From the NCBI GenBank assembly GCA_008711295.1, contig VUYV01000068.1, forward strand, positions 3,035,602 to 3,099,601: DNA of 64,000 bases, written 5' to 3'. Origin of the DNA: Anarhynchus alexandrinus. Its lineage: Eukaryota; Chordata; Aves; Charadriiformes; Charadriidae. Within the stretch, counting starts at the first letter, position 1; every line of letters starts with the position of its first letter. Shown one piece after another: positions 57,311 to 64,000 of the stretch. The position numbers were made by a program, and so were the translations under genes. Under the pieces are notes generated by a model that saw only the letters and a program-made list of their open reading frames with translations, had not been told where the DNA came from and did no database searches.

Positions 57311-60300
57311 TTGCTTGTATAGTGTTTTTTCTCAATCATCATGCATTGCTTCATTTCTACTGGTATTTAGGCAAAAAATAAAATAATGTATAAATAAAAA
57401 ATGAAACACCCAAGCGAAATAAAAACAAGAATAATGTAGGTTAAATGAGGACTAAAAATAGTGGTATTGGTAAGTCTTGTTTTATGCATATCAGGTAGGG
57501 AGCACACAGGTGTAAGAAGAAATTAGACTTTGTCTGTTTATTAAAAACCCATGATTACAACTGGTTAATTTATCAAAAACAGAAGGAAGGGAACACTACC
57601 AAGTGAAGCTAAACACATCACTGAATTCAACTCTGCTGAAGTCATTAAAGTCATACTGGCATAAATTTGTGTTTAGCTGGCATCATCTGTTCTCTCGTGT
57701 AGAAACAAATGGTTATATAAAAACAGTGGAAAAATCAAATTAAAACTGACTGTTGTAATGGACCTTTAGAGAAAGAAAAGCTACATTTTAGGACAGTTGA
57801 AGCAGAATCCGTTGGTTTTGAGCAAAATCTTCACCTGCAAAATGTGTTACTGTGCAATGAATTGCATACATGAATGTCAGTAGTGGTGTCATGGGTTTTA
57901 AAGTCCCAGGTCAGCTGGGACAGTTTTAAAGTTCTGGTCAGTCCTTAGTGAAGGAGGGACACATATCTGATCTGGCTGGAAGTGCTGCTTGTTCATGCTG
58001 CCTCACACTAAAAGGAGCAAGAGCTCAAGTCTGTTTAGCACCCTTGCCCCAGAGCGAGCCGTGGCTGTACCCAAGAACCTGCCCTGAAGGGCCATGAGAA
58101 GATCACAGACTTTTCTCCTGTCCTTGCTCTGGGAAGACAGCAGCAGTGCCTGCCCTCTTTCTCTTCGCATACTTTATCAAAAGATTCAGTTCATTTCCAA
58201 CCCTCTTTCCTCATATAATTTATTGATGTCAGTGGCTGGGAAATTGCTAACTACTTTAAGCTTTTATGATTTTCAAAAAGACTACAGCCCTGTGTGCAAG
58301 GATATTCCCTTATGTGTGTCCTCTGCAACTTAAATTGGGTTAGACCTAGTTTAGGATGATGGCAATATGAGCCAAAGAACTGATAAAGTTACAGAGGTTT
58401 CAGGGTGTCAAATACTTTATAATCTCGGGACAAACATTGACTAGTAGAGAGCCTGGGGCAGCAAGGTGCCAAGACAGATTTAAGCCTTTCTAAGCCAACT
58501 TGGTCCTGATTGTCTATATATGCAACAGTTGGGTTAACTTAACTGTGAATTCCCAGGCTCTAATTCCTCCCAATCTCCTTTTTTTTTTCCCATGAAGTTT
58601 TACTAAGTATCACCTTCGTGTCTTAACCCGGTGCTGTGCATTTCCTCCTTTAAATGAGTCATTCTGCAACATTTTGCTGTGCTTCCTTGTCTTGAAAAGG
58701 TTGAATATATTTATCCCTACCTTTTTGAAGCTCCAGTGTAATGTGAAGCACCAGGGGAGCCCTTCCGGCTTTTATTTTCTCTGCAGGAGTCCCTGCTTGC
58801 TTTATCATCTTTGCGGGATACCATGTGAACAGCAGAGTTCGTGATTGACATGGGAGGCTCAAAAGGGCTATCGCTATCAGTGCAGGTAGAGCTGATGCAT
58901 ATTTCATCCCTTTGGCAGGGGCTCCTATGGGTCCTGTGATCTTTGCAGGGAATCCTTGTGGGAAATTCAATGAGGAGAGTCTCGGGAGAGGTTGGAAGAC
59001 GAGATACATAGGGGCAGCTTTGAGGTGTTTTTGTTGGTGGTGGCAAAGAGAGATAATGACATTGAAAAAGCAGCAGTGAAATAAGAAAAAGGTAAAGGGA
59101 GAAGAAGAGCCTCTTGTGAGGTTAAGACCTCTGCAGGGAAGAAGGAGCTGAGTTCAAAGATCACTGGGGCTTTGGCTGGAGCAAACATAATGGGGACAAA
59201 TAGGCATATTTGAAATGCGTGTTTGGGGGATATCGCCCCAGCAGCAGGGTGAGGTGCATGGCCAGTGAGACAAGAAATAAAAAGAAACATGTGGCAAAGG
59301 GAAAGGAAATCTGTTGGAAACGGTGCTGAGAAAAATAGCGCCCTTAAAACAGTTATTAAAATGGTCAGCAAGGCAGAGAGAAGCCAAGAGAAGGGGGAAA
59401 AGAGAAAACCAAGCACGGCTATGCTGAAATGCATGCAGGGGAGAGTGGGCTCTGATTCCCCCATTTCTTCTCAAATTTCTGTTAATGTACATAGTGAAGA
59501 GCTCTTACTTTTCCATTCACATCTCTCTGCGCCTTTGTGTGTAGCTTTTCTATGTTTATCCATATATATGACTCACGGATGAGGTTACCCCATTTGGCAT
59601 CACCCCTGAGAGTTTCCAGAGAAGTTACAGCCTCAGCAGAACACAGCTGTCAAAGCCATCTGAGGGTTTGCAGCGTGAGCAATCTGATGGGCAGTAACTG
59701 ATGGACATTTCCGACACTCTGCTCGTCAGCAGTTGGAGGGGTTTCTTGTTTACTTCTGCATATACCTCAGCATTTGATTTTTGGCTGCTACAGAGTCAAT
59801 TCTTCCATCAAGAGCTGCTGGGGGTTTACAAACCCTGTGCCTAAGTCTAATGTGCCACAGCTGTGCAACGTTCCCAGTGAAGACCTCTGCTGTGCCATGT
59901 CCTAGTCAGGCAAGGACTGCGAGTGGCTTTTAAGGGAAAGGTTACAGTTTCACCTCTTTGCCCAGGTCTTTGTCTGCAGGAATACGGAAGGATCAGATAG
60001 ATGGGGGATGTGTTTATTTCGGGAAATACTGTCTCTTCTTCTGTCTCTGAGAGGGAATACATTTGGCAGTGTGTTATTGTTAAACTATATACGTGGTCTC
60101 TGGAGAGTCTTGTGCACAAGGTACCGTATCTGTCTGTAAGAGGAATAAACAGGTACATGCTGGTACAAAGCGGGGATCTGTAACGAGCTCAGCTCTTCAT
60201 TGACAAGGAAAGTGCAAGTGACATTTGCACAGGACTTTGCAGCAGCTTCTCACACAATATTACACAACCTGAGAAAAAACAGCCCCTGAAGAGACAGATG

Positions 60301-60441
60301 AAGACGCGTTCCTCAGGGATTACTGTGTGCTGAGACTTCGGGAGCAGCGTGCAGCATCGTTAGCCAGCATCCTGAGAGCAGTGACAGTCCTCTTGCCCGA
60401 GGCACTGCCATCGCAAACGGGCAGCCTGCCTCTGTAAAACT

Positions 60442-60465
60442 GGGGGGGGGGGGAGAGAGAGAGAG
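60442..60465. repeat. Poly-G followed by (GA)n
   Basis: A run of about 12 G bases passes straight into a GA dinucleotide tract. Confidence 0.85.
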
Positions 60466-61731
60466 CTAAAGGCAAACCTTGACATTTGGAAATTAGTCAG
60501 CCACCCTGTCTCACTCCCGCCTGCCTGCCTGTCTGGCAGTGGAGCAGGCTGGTGAAAATGTTCCTTTCGTCACAGACGGTTTGGAAGCAAACTGGCAGAT
60601 CTACAACTGGAGCATGTGTCAGCATTACCTTCAATCAAAACGCTTCACTAACGGATTCACTTTAGTAGCTCAAAAAATAAAGGCTCGGCTTAACTTTTTT
60701 TCCCTCTCATCCTTGTCTTGCTCCTTTCCCTGGAGGAACCCCGCGCACACCCCAGTGAAGGGGAGGCAGTTTCAAACAAGCTTCTCATGAAAGAACCACA
60801 TTCCCCTCCCAGGACTTGTACCTGCCTCCCCCCACTTCAGTCCCATCCCACAGTTCTCCAAGGCACCCAACTGATGTTCAGCATAAATCAATTCCAATCC
60901 CAAAATCTGTTTCATGTCCTTATATAGCCCAAACATGAACTTGAGGCTCTTTCTTCTCCAACTTGTTGCCCATCTCTATGTCTAATGCTGCCTTTGCAGA
61001 AATTCTTACCCCAGTTAATCACTTTTCCCTTCTCCCTCCCTGTCCCACCGTTTTCTCTTTGCTGTACCACATGTGGCTCAGGACCTTATTGGCAGCTCAG
61101 CCTCCTTCCCTGCGGAGGTCACAAGTCCTCAGGGTGAAGGAAGCTGCTGCAAGATGAGGAACAGTTGAGAAGCAGTGAACCCTTTGCAAATGCGAGCTGG
61201 AGAGGGCTCTTCTCACCTCTCCGCTTGCTCTCAGATGTGCTTCTTGTCAGTCTTGCAGCCTTTGGGAGAAAGTGGCAGAAGGGCTTTTGTTGTCTCGATT
61301 TGGCAGGCAACCAGACAGTCAGGTAGGGCAGAGGGGTGTGTAGCTACAGGTTAAGAAACCAATACATATCTGAAGTCACGGGAATAAAGTTGTACGAAGC
61401 CAGAGAGTGATTGTGAGAGACAGAGACTTCAGATGGCTTCGCTCTACGGTAACCTTCACCACGTTGGAAAATAGGTTTTTGCCATTGTTGTAATAGAAGC
61501 GTTGCACTTCAACAAACACGTCTTTCAACTCCTCGTTTCTTCTTCCTGTGACAGAGCTCTCTTTCAAATAAATTCTCCTTGGGAGCTGCATTTCCGCACT
61601 GGAATCATTAAGACCTGAGATTATTTCCCTAAACTGTTAGACAGTGCGGCATCAATCCCGTCTGTCAGCAAGACTTACCTCTGCCGTCGCAGCAGGAGTC
61701 CCGGCTCAGCAGCGGTCTGCGAACACAAGGG

Positions 61732-61883
61732 AAGCAACATAGGTAGGGAGACACAACACTTTTTATTAGACCAAATGACAGACCCCAAGAAAGGCCTTTG
61801 TATCAAAAGTCGCCCATTTTCTCCAATAGTGTGTGCTGGTCTAATAAAAGGCAGGATTTCTTCCTGCTAGCCTTGTGTTGCTT
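61732..61883. mobile_element. Inverted-repeat element, probable old DNA-transposon relic
   Basis: TTTTATTAGACCA (61761-61773) is the exact reverse complement of 61837-61849. Outside it, AAGCAACATAGGTAG (61732-61746) pairs imperfectly with 61867-61883. The arms enclose 63 bp. The motif GGTCTAATAAAAG followed by a CCTTGT block recalls an old repeat shared by many amniotes, from memory only. The symmetrical layout fits a palindromic non-autonomous transposon. Confidence 0.45.
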
Positions 61884-62138
61884 ACGTTACCCGTGCTTTG
61901 ATCAGGGTCTGCAGTTCGCTTCAAACACTTCCCCAGGACATTTGCTTGTTTTAATCACCGCTGGCTGTCTCTTTTGCTATCAAAGGAGGTCCTTTTGCTA
62001 GCTTTTGATATGGGGAATGCATCACCCTGTAATCAAAGTGATGTTTAACTCGTCCCTGAGCACCTGGAAAGAAACCTTGAACAGCAGTTACTGGCTGAAT
62101 GTAAAATACATATTTATTAACAGCTGTGCAGACTGAGG

Positions 62139-62175
62139 GGTGTGTGTATGTGTGTATATACATATGTATGTAGTT
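62139..62175. repeat. TG/TA-rich microsatellite
   Basis: Alternating GTGTGTGTATGTGTGTATAT followed by ACATATGTATG. An imperfect purine-pyrimidine repeat. Confidence 0.75.
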
Positions 62176-64000
62176 TGCCATGCTGTATTCGTATTGCTGG
62201 AATGTGAAGGCAGCTGCTTTTTTATATTACAGATTGAAGGCATATTATCTTTACTTTTTAAGTAGAGATGTAAAATAAAAAAAAAAATGCACAGGAAAAA
62301 TAGTTTTAATTTCCTATTATATAATACTGTTCAACTGAGTGTCTTACAACATCACAAAAACACACTTTAATTACAGTGATCTTGTGATTATCATGGTAAT
62401 TATTAGTAGTGGACTGACAAATGACTCAGTAAAAATATTTGAAATTTTAAATATTAAAAAGGAAGAAGCAAATGGAAGGCGAGTGCCTTTCTGGTTTCAT
62501 TGTGGTCACCTCAGTAGCCTCTTCCAGAATTTCTGCAGACCTCATTGTTATCCACCGTCTCTGGGTTGTGATGGAGCTACAGAAAAGCGGGCTGAAATTA
62601 CTCAGAAGAGATCAACAGGTATGTCATGGATATATACTCACACAGAATAGGTTTACATGTATGAAAAATAATTCTACTACCATTTTGAGATTTCTGTTGT
62701 CTCAAATCGTAACTTCACTGATAATGTCACTACACATGGGTAATAACACAGGCCAACCTGTGTATCACCCAAGTTTTAGCTTAGAATGTCCCGTCTTTTG
62801 CCTGAGTGGGTGATGTTTGTTGGTTGCAGTTGCACCTTAAATTGAAATATTGGTAATTATGGCTTCCGCTGAAGAAACGGTTGAACACACTGCCCTACCC
62901 AACAAGCGACGAAGTGAGCCATCTGGGATTAGTAACAATTTCTGAGAAGACAAGGAAGACCAGGGGAATGTCCTTCAGCACGCAAGAAGTAATAGAGGGG
63001 ACCAATGCGCTCAGTGGGGGGCAGTCCAGCCCCCACTGGACCATCTCTGTGGGGTGGAGGAAGGCTCCACAGCCATGTGGCTGCTCCTGGACACATGCCT
63101 GGGACAGGCACCATGGAGAACCTACAGTCTCATCGAACCCCCGGGCAAGATGATGACAGAAGAGATGAAGGGCTCTCCAGACAAGGATGCGTGGCCTATT
63201 TCAGTGTATTTATAGCGTAGCCTTTCTTTATTCTGCTCCATGTCCTTGAGGGATGAGGGTCAATTAAGTCTGAATGTCAGAGCTAGCATTGCTACCCACA
63301 GTCATCATATGAACAGAAATGGCTGTCAGCAGAGCCAGAAATAACCTGACGCCCAGAAGCAGGCAGGACAGTGAGCAGAGTGGGGATCTGTCGTACAAAC
63401 TGGTATTTTGCCAAAAGAATGATGCCCCCATCTCCTCCGGCGTTCGTGCCTGCAGTACCTCTCCAGCCCCTAGCTGGGGGTGCTGCTGTCACTTTAGCAG
63501 GCAAAGTCCCCAGAGACAGCATTTCCCTCATCCAGGTTGACCCACCCAAAGGGTGGGTGTCCAGTCTAACCTCGCCAGCGGCCTGGAAGGGCACAGGTGG
63601 GGTGGCTGGTCCCCATGGCCGGGGGCGCCTGTCCCATGGTAGGATGAGCTGCACTCTCTGGGTGAAATGAATCCCACCCTCCACCTCTTGCTAGTGGACC
63701 TGCGCTGTTCGCAGATTACAAATGGAGACTCAGTTTTACCAAATCAGAAAAAAAAAAAACAAAACCCAACCCATCAGCGTTCAAAACGGAGACATTCCGA
63801 TTATTAGGAGCAAATAGAAATCACTGCGCTCTCCTCGTGCAAAACATTTGTGGTGCTGCTAAATGAGCCGCTGCAGACGTAATGTTCCACTGATTTCTTG
63901 TTACTCAGCAACTAATGTGGCAGTTCAGCAGTGAATAGGCTAAACTGAGTTTTCCTAGCAGAAAAATAATGAAAGAAAACTGAAAGCTTGAGATGTAGAA

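Larger units (their letters stand above)
46461..64000. other. Intergenic region upstream of FAM89A
   Basis: About 17.5 kb without a supported gene. It contains CR1 copies, one solo LTR, a 21-bp tandem repeat, a 20-bp palindrome and an inverted-repeat element. In human the next gene in this direction is TRIM67, as I recall. I see no RING, B-box or SPRY exon of it here, so it lies beyond the window. Confidence 0.75.

Noticed and set aside
57890..57925. TGTCATGGG start with a GTCCCAG/CTGGGAC hairpin, possible LTR beginning
   Set aside because: No LTR end, poly(A) signal or target duplication found at a plausible distance.
58659..59492. Minus-strand frames of 109-165 codons
   Set aside because: They overlap in different registers and match nothing I recognise. 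Only the internal repetition was kept as a weak finding.
63012..63038. 9-bp GC-rich hairpin (CAGTGGGGG / CCCCCACTG)
   Set aside because: Short stems of this size are expected by chance in GC-rich sequence. There is no T-tract or RNA gene context.
63292..63684. 130-codon minus-strand frame overlapping a 99-codon plus-strand frame
   Set aside because: Moderately GC-rich sequence with conflicting frames and no known domain.
46500..64000. Search for TRIM67, the expected next gene
   Set aside because: No RING, B-box, COS or SPRY coding exon and no third CpG island seen, so the gene presumably lies beyond the right edge.

Overview
This is vertebrate nuclear DNA, almost certainly from a bird. The genes are split into short exons with GT/AG introns. 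Two CpG islands mark the promoters. The only clear young dispersed repeats are four copies of the avian CR1 LINE 3' end, one of them split by a solo LTR. The three genes recognised, TTC13, ARV1 and FAM89A, are neighbours in the same order and orientation in human 1q42 as I recall it, so the window is a conserved amniote synteny block.

Layout. 1-11.6 kb holds the 5' part of TTC13 on the minus strand: coding exons 1-5, 173 codons, running off the left edge inside intron 5. 11.56-11.82 kb is a compact bidirectional promoter in a CpG island, with good matches to ZNF143 and NRF1 sites. 11.8-26.1 kb holds the complete ARV1 gene on the plus strand (five coding exons, 234 residues). Its 10 kb first intron carries two antisense CR1 copies, and its second intron carries an 81-bp direct duplication. 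26.1-28.5 kb contains candidate ARV1 3' UTR and poly(A) signals. 28.5-39.7 kb is intergenic sequence between convergent genes. It holds a possible broken coding relic of unknown origin (29.2-29.7 kb), a MIR-like SINE and a small CpG-rich patch. 39.7-46.0 kb holds FAM89A on the minus strand (two coding exons, 136 residues) under its own CpG island. 46.5-64 kb is intergenic and has no gene I can support. It contains a CR1 interrupted by a 417-bp solo LTR with a 5-bp target-site duplication, another CR1, a 21-bp tandem repeat, and an inverted-repeat element that looks like an old DNA transposon.

Roles. ARV1 is an ER membrane zinc-ribbon protein of sterol and GPI-lipid homeostasis. TTC13 is a secreted or membrane TPR protein of poorly known function. 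FAM89A is a small leucine-rich adaptor-like protein. The TTC13/ARV1 pair is probably co-regulated through the shared promoter. Nothing in the sequence suggests a functional link with FAM89A.

Limits. Exons were called by reading splice sites and comparing with remembered vertebrate proteins. UTR ends, transcription starts and repeat family names are inferences. I saw no CRISPR array, operon, tRNA or rRNA. The nearest thing to an undescribed object is the interrupted frame at 29.2-29.7 kb.
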